Counted from the first letter of the stretch, positions 16,469-25,651 are shown. The stretch: DNA of 64,000 nucleotides from Aquimarina sp. ERC-38 (GCF_026222555.1 NZ_CP098511.1:2895501-2959500), one strand, 5' to 3'. A program made the numbers and translations. The notes: generated by a model not told the origin, from the sequence alone.

Positions 16469-17020
16469 ATGATGAGTGAAAAAATAGAAACTGCAGTTTT
16501 AGCCGGAGGCTGTTTCTGGTGTACTGAGGCAGTTTTTCAACGTTTAAAAGGAGTACAAAGTGTGGTTTCGGGATATACTGGTGGAAATATTAAAAACCCG
16601 GCATATCGGGAAATTACTACGGGTAGAACCGGACATGCTGAAGCTATCTCAATAACCTATGATGCAAATCAGATATCATTTACGGAGTTATTAGAGGTTT
16701 TTTTTGCCACCCATGATCCCACGACCCTCAACCAACAAGGTGCGGATCGAGGTACTCAATACCGCAGTGCCATATTCTTTGGGAATATTGAACAAAAGCA
16801 GTTAGCAGAAGAATTTATACAGGATCTAGAAGATCAAAAGGTATTTGATAAACCTATCGTCACCGAAGTTACTCCACTCGGACCTTTTTACAAGGCAGAA
16901 GATTATCATCAGAACTACTATAACCAAAATAGTAGTCAGGGATATTGTCAGTTTGTAATCAATCCGAAAATAAATAAGTTGACTAATAAATTTACCGCCA
17001 AACTAAAAGAAACTGCTTAA
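16469..17020 (+). CDS. msrA: Peptide-methionine (S)-S-oxide reductase
   Basis: 183 residues. The GGCFWCTEAVF motif carries the catalytic Cys, and GYTGG, HAEAI and the HDPTTLNQQGADRGTQYRS block are hallmark MsrA segments. It reduces methionine S-sulfoxide in oxidised proteins in the cytoplasm. Two adjacent ATGs are possible (16469 and 16472). It is divergent from lolD and followed by folE 49 bases on. Confidence 0.96.
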   Translation: MMSEKIETAVLAGGCFWCTEAVFQRLKGVQSVVSGYTGGNIKNPAYREITTGRTGHAEAISITYDANQISFTELLEVFFATHDPTTLNQQGADRGTQYRSAIFFGNIEQKQLAEEFIQDLEDQKVFDKPIVTEVTPLGPFYKAEDYHQNYYNQNSSQGYCQFVINPKINKLTNKFTAKLKETA

Positions 17021-17069
17021 TTCAGAAAATAGCTTAGTTCACTTCCATATTATATATTAAAAGTAAAGA

Positions 17070-17669
17070 ATGCCATACAGACAATTTGAAGAATACAACA
17101 TACAAGTTACTGATGAGGTAAAAAGTAAATTTAAAGCCATTATTTCAGATTTAGGAGAAGATGTAAACCGGGAGGGAATTTTAAAGACCCCGGAACGTGC
17201 AGCTAAAGCAATGCAATTTTTGACGCAGGGTTATGACCAGGACGCCGCAGCTATTTTAAAAGGGGCTATGTTTGCAGAATCCTACGATGATATGGTGATC
17301 GTTAAAAACATAGAATTATACTCTTTATGTGAACATCATATGTTACCCTTTTTTGGAAAAGCACATATTGCCTACATCCCTAACGGACATATTGTCGGTT
17401 TAAGTAAGTTACCTCGTATTGTAGATGTTTTTGCAAGACGATTGCAAGTACAGGAAAGGCTAACCCATGATATTTTGGAATGTATTAATAATACCCTTAA
17501 ACCCCAGGGGGTTGCTGTAGTAATTGAAGCTTCTCATATGTGTATGATGATGCGGGGAGTTCAAAAACAGAATTCTACCACCACCACTTCCGGATTCAGG
17601 GGGCAATTTGAAAAAATAGAAACTCGTACCGAATTTTTACGTTTAATTTCTGCTGATTTATCCAATTAA
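17070..17669 (+). CDS. folE: GTP cyclohydrolase I
   Basis: 199 residues. Zinc and active-site segments [38 protein letters not shown] and MCMMMRGV are all intact. It converts GTP to dihydroneopterin triphosphate, the first step of tetrahydrofolate or pterin synthesis. Length is normal for the type I enzyme. Confidence 0.97.
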   Translation: MPYRQFEEYNIQVTDEVKSKFKAIISDLGEDVNREGILKTPERAAKAMQFLTQGYDQDAAAILKGAMFAESYDDMVIVKNIELYSLCEHHMLPFFGKAHIAYIPNGHIVGLSKLPRIVDVFARRLQVQERLTHDILECINNTLKPQGVAVVIEASHMCMMMRGVQKQNSTTTTSGFRGQFEKIETRTEFLRLISADLSN

Positions 17670-17733
17670 TTTTTGGAATACTGTTTGTTAATCCTTTAGG
17701 GTATGGTTAAAATTATTTTAATTCATATAAATC

Positions 17734-17949
17734 AATCTCATCTCTAACCCTTCCCAAGGAGAAGGTAGCTAGAAGTCCTTTCCTTTGGAAAGGATTTATG
17801 ATAGGATAGATAGCTGTAAATAAAATAGTTGGGTTCAATTTGATATATCAACGCTATTGTAACCTAGAACCATTAGTCTTGATTATTGGTTCTAGAAGCG
17901 ATAGCGGCCTGCCCGTCCGCAGACGGGTCTTGAATCTTTACCGGACACT
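17734..17949 (+). repeat. Composite of palindromic repeat C and MITE-like repeat A right half
   Basis: Positions 17734-17835 are repeat C, centred on the palindrome-like AAGTCCTTTCCTTTGGAAAG and followed by GGATAGATAGCT. The right half of repeat A follows: TTCTAGAAGCGATAGCG, the hairpin GCCCGTCCGCAGACGGG, and the terminus TTTACCGGACACT (17938-17949). The left terminal repeat is absent. Together these fill nearly all of the 314 bases between folE and the next gene. Confidence 0.8.
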
Positions 17950-17983
17950 AATGTTTGTTAATTACAATTTAAAATTTAAGAAC

Positions 17984-18286
17984 ATGCAGGCAAAATATAA
18001 AAAACTAGGATTAAGTATCATTTTTGACGCACTGGGAATGGCAACTTTTGCTATCCCTTTTGTAGGAGATTTTGGTGATATTGTATGGGCACCCGTAGCA
18101 GGTTGGCTAATGACCCGGATGTATAAGGGCATGGCCGGTAAAGCAGCGGGAATCATTGCTTTTATTGAAGAAGCCTTACCTTTTACGGATGTAATTCCTA
18201 CCTTTACTTTAATGTGGTTATATACCTATGTTTATAAAAATGAAGAGGCTCCGGTAGAAAATACTATTGAAGTAGATTCCTTATAA
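17984..18286 (+). CDS. Small conserved membrane protein
   Basis: 100 residues from the ATG giving MQAKYKKLGLSIIFDALGM. Longer upstream frames run through the repeat and are not credible. There are about three hydrophobic segments (SIIFDALGMATFAIPFV, IVWAPVAGWLM, IPTFTLMWLYTYVY). A Gly/Asp-rich loop FVGDFGDIVWAP recurs in small Bacteroidota membrane proteins. Function is unknown. The repeat directly upstream may supply or alter its leader. Confidence 0.7.
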   Translation: MQAKYKKLGLSIIFDALGMATFAIPFVGDFGDIVWAPVAGWLMTRMYKGMAGKAAGIIAFIEEALPFTDVIPTFTLMWLYTYVYKNEEAPVENTIEVDSL

Positions 18287-18297
18287 TTGCGATTAGG

Positions 18298-18582
18298 TTA
18301 TTTATCAACCAGTTCAATTTGGTGCGGACTGGTTTTTGGTATTCTACGGATCACACCTCTTGCTTCTAAATCCAGTTTAACCGTTACTAAATACCATCCA
18401 ACTTTTCCGTCAAAAGTTGGAGTCAGTTCGTTTATGGCTCTAGTATTTAAATCCTGATAGGTTAAGGTACCTTCTTTTTTGAGTATCGAAATAATATACT
18501 TTTTAATTATCTCATATTTAGCAAGTGCGATATTTACTCCTTTTTTACCGTCAGGGTGTAGTGTAAGTATTTTTTCTGACAT
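18298..18582 (-). CDS. Conserved small protein, DUF6958-like
   Basis: 94 residues, soluble. MSEKILTLHPDGKKGVNI and YEIIKKYIISILKKEGTLTY suggest a small winged-helix-like fold. DUF6958 is the family it most resembles from memory, not from a search. It converges with the small membrane protein gene, leaving eleven bases between stops. Confidence 0.6.
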   Translation of the reverse strand: MSEKILTLHPDGKKGVNIALAKYEIIKKYIISILKKEGTLTYQDLNTRAINELTPTFDGKVGWYLVTVKLDLEARGVIRRIPKTSPHQIELVDK

Positions 18583-18619
18583 CTTGATACTTCTTTAATA
18601 ATAGTAAATGTAAAAAAAA

Positions 18620-19141
18620 TTACTCTTTTATAAAACGTGCAAACCCCATTCGTTTTAGCATCCTCTTTTCAAAATTCCAGAAAAAACGAAATTGTCCAAA
18701 CAACCACCCTATAAAAATAAGTAATACCTGATACACCGGGAAAATAATTAAAATACGTACAGGCCAGTACAACCAGGGGTTTGTATTCTCAGGGGTGAGT
18801 CCAACAGAATGGAGCAATGGATCTGATAAGCGAGCGGCAGTAGAACCCGTAATGGCAAATACAATAAAGATGGCTATCAGTTCCCATCTTCGGTTTACCT
18901 TCCACTTTTTAGCCAACGGCTTAAATATAAGTAAAGTGATTTGTAATAATACAAAAGCTATGATTAGAGTTATTGCAGTTGCTACTATATTTTCTAAAGT
19001 ATTAGTTAATTTCATATCAATTAACTTTAATAATCCCCGTCCTATCAAGTATCCGGAAAGTAGCAATCCTAAAATACCTAAAAACGGAAAAATTAATTGC
19101 CAGGTTTGGGTAATCTCCCAGCGCTCTTTAAACTTCTGCAT
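18620..19141 (-). CDS. Membrane protein, DUF6787-like
   Basis: 173 residues with four hydrophobic segments (WQLIFPFLGILGLLLSGYLI, NIVATAITLIIAFVLLQIT, WELIAIFIVFAITGS, ILIIFPVYQVLLIFIGWLFG). It ends with GQFRFFWNFEKRMLKRMG, which I associate with a family of conserved flavobacterial inner-membrane proteins. Role unknown. It follows the DUF6146-like lipoprotein gene by 30 bases in the same direction. Confidence 0.65.
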   Translation of the reverse strand: MQKFKERWEITQTWQLIFPFLGILGLLLSGYLIGRGLLKLIDMKLTNTLENIVATAITLIIAFVLLQITLLIFKPLAKKWKVNRRWELIAIFIVFAITGSTAARLSDPLLHSVGLTPENTNPWLYWPVRILIIFPVYQVLLIFIGWLFGQFRFFWNFEKRMLKRMGFARFIKE

Positions 19142-19171
19142 ACAACAAATTTAAGATATAGAAATTCATCT

Positions 19172-19600
19172 TCAAAATCCTACACCACGAGACCTGAAAA
19201 ATCTTTGACCTAATCGCTGTTCCATATATAAAAAGTAGTGATATAGCAGATAATCTACCTCATAGCCGTAGTCAATTTGAGACTGGTAGTCTATTTGTTG
19301 TTGATAAATCTGAGGATCGAACCGATTGGGTTGTATGACACGCTGATTGTATTCCTGAACGTATTGTATATTACGGGTACGTAAAAAAGTTTTCCCGTAG
19401 TATCCTCTTGGACGTTGGGTTACCAACCATCCGTTAAATCCGGGTTCGATAATAATAATCTCATACTCCAGGCTATCATTAGCAATACGTAAAGTATCTG
19501 ACAGTGTATTTTGAGAAGTATTATCAGATACAGCTGTATTTCTAGTAGTAGTACAAGCGATAACGATCAATAGTATAAGAATATAGAAATATTGCTTCAT
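19172..19600 (-). CDS. Lipoprotein, DUF6146-like
   Basis: 142 residues from the ATG giving MKQYFYILILLIVIAC, a lipoprotein signal with the acylated Cys at 16. An upstream alternative start would spoil the signal. The mature part is rich in Tyr and Gln (IYQQQIDYQSQIDYGYEVDY) after IEPGFNGWLVTQRPRGYYG, a pattern I associate with DUF6146. Function unknown; probably periplasmic and membrane-anchored. Confidence 0.7.
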   Translation of the reverse strand: MKQYFYILILLIVIACTTTRNTAVSDNTSQNTLSDTLRIANDSLEYEIIIIEPGFNGWLVTQRPRGYYGKTFLRTRNIQYVQEYNQRVIQPNRFDPQIYQQQIDYQSQIDYGYEVDYLLYHYFLYMEQRLGQRFFRSRGVGF

Positions 19601-19716
19601 AACAGACAAGATAGTAAATACCACTTGTTTATATGGATGTTAATGAATAAGGATATTAATAAATGGGATAAAATAGGAGAGTGGTAGTCGGAGTAACTGG
19701 ATTACTTATATTAAGT

Positions 19717-20253
19717 CTAAAAATTAATTTCACAAATTTTAATCATTTTCTGATTTGGCTTTTGAAAATGCGAAAACATTTTCCAGAAAGCCACTTTTCT
19801 CTCTTCTAATGAATGAAGAAAACGGTTGTGTGAGATCTTTTTTCTCATAAACCACCATGCTCTCTCTACAGGGTTGAGTTCCGGACTATACGGGGGCAAG
19901 TATACGATCTCAAGTTTTGGGTGTTTCTTTAACCATACTTTTAGTAATTTTGCATGGTGAAACTTTACGTTATCCACTACCATAATAATCTTAGTGTGTT
20001 TTCTATAGATGTGCATTATTTTTTTCAAGTGCTTTTTAAAACTTTGATAGTTCCCCCTTTGATGAAAGGTAACGGTAATTTGCCCGGTCTCAAAATTGTA
20101 ACTCCCCATAGCTGTCTGGCGTTCCCTTTTTCTTTGTTTGCAGATTGTTTTAGGTTGCTTGCCCTTAGGTGACCATTGATAACTTACAGTGGCAATGTTT
20201 GACAGGGAGAACTCATCTTCAAACAAAAGTACCGTGTCAGCAGGACTCTCCAA
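19717..20253 (-). CDS. IS630 transposase, DDE half (orfB)
   Basis: 178 residues carrying the DDE/RNase H-like core: FEDEFSLSN (first acidic pair), MVVDNVKFHHA (second Asp) and YLPPYSPELNPVERAWW (third acid with the family motif). Its own possible start is a TTG, so it is more likely reached by frameshifting from the upstream frame, which overlaps it by 17 bases. The catalytic residues look intact. Confidence 0.88.
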   Translation of the reverse strand: MESPADTVLLFEDEFSLSNIATVSYQWSPKGKQPKTICKQRKRERQTAMGSYNFETGQITVTFHQRGNYQSFKKHLKKIMHIYRKHTKIIMVVDNVKFHHAKLLKVWLKKHPKLEIVYLPPYSPELNPVERAWWFMRKKISHNRFLHSLEERKVAFWKMFSHFQKPNQKMIKICEINF

Positions 20254-20764
20254 GAGTTTTTTTTAACTCCTCTTTGAACTCCCCTTGTTTCTCAAGATCA
20301 GCTTCCGGATAGATGCCTTTCGATTTCTGATAGCTAAAGCCAAGGCCCTTTAATATATTATAGATCTGAGCCCGTTTGTAGCTAACCCCCATATGTTTCT
20401 CAATCCAATCAATAAGTAAAGGACCGTTCCAGGTAGCTGAGTTGTACCCGTAATCCTCCGGGGTTGCCTCTAGAATTAATTGGCTCAACTCCGTTTTTTG
20501 ATCCTCTGTAAGCTTTGGTTTGCGCCCTCTACCTGTTTTATCCTTTAGCCCTTCAATACCTTCTTTTTCAAACCTGGATACCCAGTTTAAAATTTGCTTA
20601 AAACTTGTGTTGTACAACGCCTCTAGTTCCCGGCTTGGCTTTCCTAAAGAAACTTGGTAAACGGCATACAAGCGTAAACCTATTTTGTATTTATCCTCGT
20701 TGTTGAAAAGTGCCTTTATTTGATCCGGTGTATAACCAGACACTTTACGTGTAGATCTACCCAT
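20237..20764 (-). CDS. IS630 transposase, DNA-binding half (orfA)
   Basis: 175 residues with helix-turn-helix segments (GKPSRELEALYNTSFKQIL near 58-76, then LKDKTGRGRKPKLTEDQK) and a second winged-helix part ending in YNILKGLGFSYQKSK. Near the 3' end is a run of eight A's (GAGTTAAAAAAAACTC in the sense strand). The DDE half continues in the +1 frame relative to this one, so +1 (or -2) slippage on the A run would fuse them. Confidence 0.88.
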   Translation of the reverse strand: MGRSTRKVSGYTPDQIKALFNNEDKYKIGLRLYAVYQVSLGKPSRELEALYNTSFKQILNWVSRFEKEGIEGLKDKTGRGRKPKLTEDQKTELSQLILEATPEDYGYNSATWNGPLLIDWIEKHMGVSYKRAQIYNILKGLGFSYQKSKGIYPEADLEKQGEFKEELKKTLGESC

Positions 20765-20858
20765 ATGTTTTTAACAAAGATAAACCTTTTTTGTGTAATA
20801 AAATATTAGACTTTATATAATAATACTCCCTATCATCCTGCTTTATTTTACAAAAAAC

Positions 20859-20883
20859 AATAGCCCGTCAAAAACGGGCTATT
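20859..20883 (-). terminator. Rho-independent terminator
   Basis: AATAGCCCGT and ACGGGCTATT pair perfectly around a five-base loop. On the minus strand the stem is followed by GTTTTTTG. It would end transcripts from the DUF937 gene, but a MITE-like repeat now lies between that gene and the hairpin. Confidence 0.8.
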
Positions 20884-20940
20884 AATGTATTATTAGTTTC
20901 TATGCGAAACATCGATAAATTATCTTTAGATGTAATAATT

Positions 20941-21152
20941 AGTGTCCGGTTAAGATATATAAAAGTTTATTAAGCATAGTAAAATAAGGTGATTCCAAAC
21001 TAAAAAGTATTCAGAGGTTGCTTTTTTACTTTTTTAAAGTAATTTATTTATTTGACATGAATTATTTATAATATTGATTTTCAATAGTATAATATTCAGT
21101 CTTGAGTCTTGATTCTAGAAGCGATAGCGATCTTGAATCTTTGCCGGACATG
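20941..21152 (+). repeat. MITE-like repeat A, near full-length copy
   Basis: Begins with AGTGTCCGGTTAAGAT and ends with TCTTTGCCGGACATG, so the ends form an imperfect inverted repeat. The interior holds the AAGGTGATTCCAAAC and AGAGGTTGCTTTTTTACTTT segments shared with the 35.9-kb copy, then the TTCTAGAAGCGATAGCG core. No reading frame. At 212 bp it is a good reference copy. The rest of the 389 bp between the IS630 element and the DUF937 gene holds only the terminator. Confidence 0.82.
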
Positions 21153-21204
21153 AATGATAAAACATATCTAAATTCCACAAAATTATAGAGGTAAAGAAAC
21201 AGTA

Positions 21205-21840
21205 TTACTTTCCAAAAAGTCCTCCTAGCATTCCACCAATACCGTCACCCTTACCTTTGTTAGAACCCAGTACCATACCAGCTACATCGTCTAGCACACT
21301 TCCATCTCCGTCAGCATCAATTAAAGAAGTGATCAGGCTTTGGTTTTCATTAGGTTGTCCGCCTAGCATACTTCCTAGCAAAGTAGTTAAACCACTTGCG
21401 CTATTAACCGATCCTTGTTGGGTTTGTTTACCGATTACTCCCATTAATAACGGAGCAGCAACTTTAAGGATTTGTGAGATAGCTCCAGTGTCCATACCAG
21501 ACTTGGCACTCAAAGTACTTTCTACCGCAGATTGTTTGTTTCCTAAGATATGCCCTAAAATCCCGGCACCATCGTTAGTTACGCTTTCATCAACACCACC
21601 ATCAAATAAACCTCCCAGATTGTCCAGAATACTTCCGTTATGTTTATTAGATAAAGCACTCATCAATCCCTGAGCTCCTTCCGGAGTGGAAGCATTTTTT
21701 TTCATGGCTGCCATTAAAACAGGCATAGCCATACTTAATACGCCTGCTGTTTTTTCTTCGGGCTGATGGGTCTGTTTGCTTACCCCACTGATCATTTGTT
21801 TTCCTAAATCACTATTTAATAAGTCTAGTAATCCTGCCAT
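21205..21840 (-). CDS. DUF937 domain protein
   Basis: 211 residues opening with MAGLLDLLNSDLGKQMISGV and rich in Gly, Leu and Met, with repeats of the type LLMGVIGKQTQ and LLGSMLGG and a Gly-rich tail (GIGGMLGGLFGK). This matches the DUF937/YidB-like family. A DADGDGSVLDDVAGM segment could bind calcium, as in EF-hand-like loops. No signal peptide. Function unknown. Confidence 0.88.
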   Translation of the reverse strand: MAGLLDLLNSDLGKQMISGVSKQTHQPEEKTAGVLSMAMPVLMAAMKKNASTPEGAQGLMSALSNKHNGSILDNLGGLFDGGVDESVTNDGAGILGHILGNKQSAVESTLSAKSGMDTGAISQILKVAAPLLMGVIGKQTQQGSVNSASGLTTLLGSMLGGQPNENQSLITSLIDADGDGSVLDDVAGMVLGSNKGKGDGIGGMLGGLFGK

Positions 21841-21918
21841 TTGTTTAATTTTAATGTGAGTCTACAAGATACATTTTTAATTTTAAAATAGAAACCATGT
21901 TCTTGCAGCTTGCTTTTG

Positions 21919-22869
21919 TTATTTTAAAATAGAAATAATTTGATCTGCCAATTCCTGACCAATACGATCCTGAGCTTCTCCGGTAGCCGCACCAATATGA
22001 GGTGTAAGGGATATTTTTGAATTCATCAATACTTTCATCGCCGGGGTAGGTTCATTTTCAAAAACATCTAATCCGGCAAAAGCTAATTTACCACTTTCTA
22101 AAGCTTCAACCAGAGCTACTTCATCAATAACTCCCCCACGAGCAGCATTAATCAATCCGGCACCCTCCTTCATTTGATCTAGTTCTTTCTTACCAATAAC
22201 GTATTCTTTTTGAGCTGGAACATGTAAGGTTATAAAATCAGCATTCTTAAGTAGTTCTTCTTTAGAAACAGTTTTTAATTTAAATTGTACCGTTTGCCCG
22301 TCATAAAACTCAAGGGGAATCTCAACCTCTTCAATAAACGGATCAAAAACCAGTACTTTCATACCAACCCCTAGCGCTATTTTTGCAGTAGCTTGCCCGA
22401 TCCTTCCGATTCCAATAATCCCAAGGGTTTTACCCCGCAGTTCAATTCCGCCGGCATAGGCTTTCTTTAGATTCTTAAATTTGGAGTCTCCTTCCAGTGG
22501 CATATTACGGTTAGCATCATGTAAAAAACGTACACTACCATATAGGTGGGCAAAAACCAACTCGGCTACAGAACCTGAAGATGCAGCTGGGGTATTAATT
22601 ACTTTTATCCCTTTTTCTCTGGCATATTCTACGTCAATATTATCCATACCAACCCCGCCACGTCCGATAATTTTTAAGGAAGGACAATTATCAATAATAT
22701 CTTTACGTACTTTAGTAGCACTACGTACCAGAAGTACGTTAATTTCGTTTTTATTTAAATAATCTACCAATTGGTCCTGTGCTACAGTAGTAGTAATTAC
22801 TTCAAATCCGGCTTTTTCCAATGCATCAATTCCGCTTTGCGATACACCATCGTTTGCTAAAACTTTCAT
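21919..22869 (-). CDS. serA: D-3-phosphoglycerate dehydrogenase, short form
   Basis: 316 residues from the ATG giving MKVLANDGVSQSG; an upstream start adds six unlikely residues. The Rossmann motif GIIGIGRIGQATAK and the catalytic Arg (NAARGGVID), Glu (ENEPTP) and His (TPHIGAAT) are present. It lacks a C-terminal ACT domain, so it would be the short form without serine feedback binding. It oxidises 3-phosphoglycerate for serine synthesis and follows serC by 70 bases. Confidence 0.93.
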   Translation of the reverse strand: MKVLANDGVSQSGIDALEKAGFEVITTTVAQDQLVDYLNKNEINVLLVRSATKVRKDIIDNCPSLKIIGRGGVGMDNIDVEYAREKGIKVINTPAASSGSVAELVFAHLYGSVRFLHDANRNMPLEGDSKFKNLKKAYAGGIELRGKTLGIIGIGRIGQATAKIALGVGMKVLVFDPFIEEVEIPLEFYDGQTVQFKLKTVSKEELLKNADFITLHVPAQKEYVIGKKELDQMKEGAGLINAARGGVIDEVALVEALESGKLAFAGLDVFENEPTPAMKVLMNSKISLTPHIGAATGEAQDRIGQELADQIISILK

Positions 22870-22939
22870 ATTGTTTTGGTTATACAAAGTTGTCCTTTAC
22901 TTATTATCAGACCGCTTTCTTTTTTTGGTTATTAAATTT

Positions 22940-24004
22940 TTATGCTTTTCGCTCCAGGTCACTCATCACGTCAACTAAGACGGCAACACTGTCCAGGTCC
23001 ATGGCATTATACATGCTTGCCCGGTAACCTCCTACACTTCGATGTCCGTTGATACCGTTGATTCCAGCCTCTTTACACATTGCATCAAAGGATTCTTTTA
23101 AGTCTTCATTAGCTAATGTAAAAGTAGCACTCATGGTAGAGCGGTCTTCTTTAGCCGTAAATCCGTTAAATAAAGGATTTAAATCAATTTCAGAATAGAT
23201 TAAATTCGCTTTTTTCTCATTACGTTCTTCAATACCGGTAATACCTCCCATTCCTTTTAACCAACGTAGTGTTAACATGGACACGTATACGGCAAATACA
23301 GGAGGCGTATTAAACATACTTCCTTTGCTAATATGTACGCTATAGTCCAGCATAGATGGTATTTTTCGGCTCACCTTACCTAAAAGGTCTTCTTTTACCA
23401 CTACCAGGGTGGTACCAGCAGGACCCATATTCTTTTGCGCTCCCGCATAAATTAATCCGAACTTAGAAAAATCAAGCTGACGGGAAAAAATATCACTACT
23501 CATATCACAGGTCAGAGGAGCATCGGTTTCCGGAAAATCTTTAATCTGCGTTCCGAAAATAGTATTATTAGAAGTGCAATGTAAATAGTCCAAACCTTTA
23601 GGAATGTCGTATCCTTTAGGAATGTAATTGTAATTTTTATCTTTAGAGGATGCTACTTCAATCACTTCTCCAAAGAGTTTGGCCTCTTTAATTGCTTTAT
23701 CACTCCAGGTACCGGTATTGATGTATCCAGCTTTGTTTTCCAGTAAATTGTAGGCAACCATTAAGAATTCCAGACTTGCCCCCCCTTGTAAAAATAGGGC
23801 CTTATAACCCTTTCCTTCTAATCCTAACAATTCTAATGCTAAGCTTCGGGCTTCTTCCATAATATCCACAAAATCCTTGCTACGATGCGAAATCTCCAAA
23901 ACAGATAATCCCGAATTATTTAGGTCTAAAACAGCCTGGGAAGCTTCTTTAAAAACGGATTGTGGTAAAATACAGGGACCTGCGCTAAAATTGTGCTTTT
24001 TCAT
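22940..24004 (-). CDS. serC: Phosphoserine aminotransferase
   Basis: 354 residues of a class-V PLP aminotransferase. HNFSAGPCILP at the start, HRSKDF, CDMSSDIFSR and the Lys-containing AGAQKNMGPAG segment (PLP Lys) identify SerC, and GHRSVGGYRASMYNA near the end is the substrate-binding signature. It makes phosphoserine from 3-phosphohydroxypyruvate, the product of the adjacent SerA. Confidence 0.96.
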   Translation of the reverse strand: MKKHNFSAGPCILPQSVFKEASQAVLDLNNSGLSVLEISHRSKDFVDIMEEARSLALELLGLEGKGYKALFLQGGASLEFLMVAYNLLENKAGYINTGTWSDKAIKEAKLFGEVIEVASSKDKNYNYIPKGYDIPKGLDYLHCTSNNTIFGTQIKDFPETDAPLTCDMSSDIFSRQLDFSKFGLIYAGAQKNMGPAGTTLVVVKEDLLGKVSRKIPSMLDYSVHISKGSMFNTPPVFAVYVSMLTLRWLKGMGGITGIEERNEKKANLIYSEIDLNPLFNGFTAKEDRSTMSATFTLANEDLKESFDAMCKEAGINGINGHRSVGGYRASMYNAMDLDSVAVLVDVMSDLERKA

Positions 24005-24121
24005 TAGAACTTTATTGTTTATTACTTAATTCTTTAAAGAATTCTTCCATTTTTGTGAAGACTTCAAAAACATGACAAAGGTGCTAATAATCTAAAAGAA
24101 AACAGAAGATTTTTAAAAAAA

Positions 24122-25186
24122 TTACGCATTAATTTTTTTTAGGAAATTAATTACATCAATACCATCTGCGTAGTCATTTAAGGATGGTTGCTGGGTTTCT
24201 CCAAAGGCTACAGAAGGAATGGCGGGGATATCACTGACAATACATTGTAAGGAGTCTTGATTTTTTTCCAGGTCACGTTTTAGTTGCTCCGGATCATGGT
24301 AATACTCATAAAAAAGCGAAGCTATGGATGAACTCATACTAGTATCTTCTTTTAAAATTAAAAACCCATTCTCCAGGAGTTTAAAATTGCTCATTAAGTA
24401 CACCGCCTTATTGTAGTCATAATTATTGGCATACTTCGCACTATCCATCAGATAATGGTAGTCGTAGATAGCAGTAAAAAAACGTTCAAAATTATACCCC
24501 TCTGGTACATATAGTTTAGAAACACTACGGCAACCCAAGCCGTAATATCTAAAAATATCTTCCCCTAATGCCTTCAATTGCTCGGTAGTTTCATTACCTG
24601 TTAAAATCGCAATTGAATTCCTGTTTTTCCTGATAATAGCAGGTTGATCCCTAAAATAATATTCAAAATAGCGAGCGGTGTTATTACTTCCGGTCGCTAT
24701 AACCGCATCAATCCCAAGTAATCGATCTTTTGTCAATTCGATTCTTGTATCAAAAGCAGGTTGTATTTTTTTTAAATAATTACATATCAAGGGAAGCAAC
24801 TGCATATCATCCGAAGATTGCTTTGCTTTTACCTTATTCCCAGTAATCAAAACACATAAAAAATCATGAAATCCAACCAGAGGAATATTTCCTGCCATAA
24901 CAATACCGATAGTTTTTAGCTCCGATTCCTGTAAGTCATAAGGAACTAGCCAATCTCTCAGGTTTTCGCTGGTTAATAAATTTCCCCATTGAACAAGGGC
25001 GTATCTGATATTTTCTTCAGTAAACCAACCGTTTTGATGTATGGTGCTTTTAATAATAGTATCAAATTGGGTATAAAATTCATCATTATAAGGAATGTTG
25101 AGATCAGGTGCACTTATGGGTTGTTCAAACTGTCTTAAAAATGTTCCTAAAGCAGAAAAGGCCTCAATTCTCTCATTTAAAGTCAT
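24122..25186 (-). CDS. Acyl-CoA reductase (LuxC family)
   Basis: 354 residues. Matches the acyl-CoA reductase/LuxC family: IVMAGNIPLVGFHDFLCVL, AVIATGSNNTARYFEYYF, IRKNRNSIAILTG and the catalytic Cys in YYGLGCRSVSKLYVP. It would reduce acyl-CoA or an acyl-enzyme to an aldehyde with NADPH; the physiological substrate in non-luminous Bacteroidota is not established. It is divergent from the ferredoxin gene and 117 bases upstream of serC. Confidence 0.88.
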   Translation of the reverse strand: MTLNERIEAFSALGTFLRQFEQPISAPDLNIPYNDEFYTQFDTIIKSTIHQNGWFTEENIRYALVQWGNLLTSENLRDWLVPYDLQESELKTIGIVMAGNIPLVGFHDFLCVLITGNKVKAKQSSDDMQLLPLICNYLKKIQPAFDTRIELTKDRLLGIDAVIATGSNNTARYFEYYFRDQPAIIRKNRNSIAILTGNETTEQLKALGEDIFRYYGLGCRSVSKLYVPEGYNFERFFTAIYDYHYLMDSAKYANNYDYNKAVYLMSNFKLLENGFLILKEDTSMSSSIASLFYEYYHDPEQLKRDLEKNQDSLQCIVSDIPAIPSVAFGETQQPSLNDYADGIDVINFLKKINA

Positions 25187-25251
25187 GGCTAATTTGTTTA
25201 CTATCGGTTTAGGACTTATTTTTGCAATGCAAATTTAGAATAAAAAAAGCT

Positions 25252-25602
25252 ATGGCAATTATAATCACTGATGAATGTATCAACTGCGGTGCTTGTGAAC
25301 CGGAATGTCCTAATACTGCGATCTATGAAGGTGCTGATGACTGGCGTTATGCAGATGGTACGGAGCTTGAAGGAGACGTCGTATTGCCGGGGGGAAAGGC
25401 TGTAAATGCAGAAGAAGCCCAGGAACCGGTAAGTGATGAAATCTATTATATTGTACCCGATAAATGTACGGAGTGTAAAGGTTTTCATGAGGAGCCACAG
25501 TGCGCGGCGGTTTGCCCGGTAGATTGTTGTGTACCGGATGAAGATGTAGTGGAGAGTGAAGAATTTTTATTACAAAAACAAGCTTTTATGCATAAATCGT
25601 AA
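25252..25602 (+). CDS. 2[4Fe-4S] ferredoxin
   Basis: 116 residues from the ATG giving [13 protein letters not shown]. Two cluster motifs are present: [12 protein letters not shown], and [13 protein letters not shown] with [10 protein letters not shown]. The insertion between them and the acidic middle ([10 protein letters not shown]) are typical of the Bacteroidota form. It transfers electrons in the cytoplasm. It shares a divergent promoter region of 65 bases with the LuxC-type reductase, which may be its redox partner (inference). Confidence 0.94.
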   Translation: MAIIITDECINCGACEPECPNTAIYEGADDWRYADGTELEGDVVLPGGKAVNAEEAQEPVSDEIYYIVPDKCTECKGFHEEPQCAAVCPVDCCVPDEDVVESEEFLLQKQAFMHKS

Positions 25603-25626
25603 AGCTTGAATAACAAAAACTTAAGG

Positions 25627-25651
25627 CCTATCCAATCAGATAGGTTTTTTT
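25627..25651 (+). terminator. Rho-independent terminator of the ferredoxin gene
   Basis: CCTATC and GATAGG pair around a six-base loop, followed by seven T's. Confidence 0.85.

Larger units (their letters stand above)
19712..20815 (-). mobile_element. IS630-family insertion sequence
   Basis: Two overlapping minus-strand frames lie between imperfect terminal inverted repeats: left TAAGTCTAAAAATTAATTTC, and right, read in reverse, TAAAGTCTAATATTTTATTA; both continue to CACAA. TA dinucleotides lie at both ends, as expected for this TA-targeting family, but the exact boundary is uncertain by a base or two. The element sits after the DUF6146-like gene's promoter side and about 125 bases from a MITE-like repeat. 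Confidence 0.82.

Noticed and set aside
21205..21840. Prophage tail or phage protein reading of the Gly-rich DUF937 gene
   Set aside because: Sequence pattern fits DUF937 and there are no phage genes around it.
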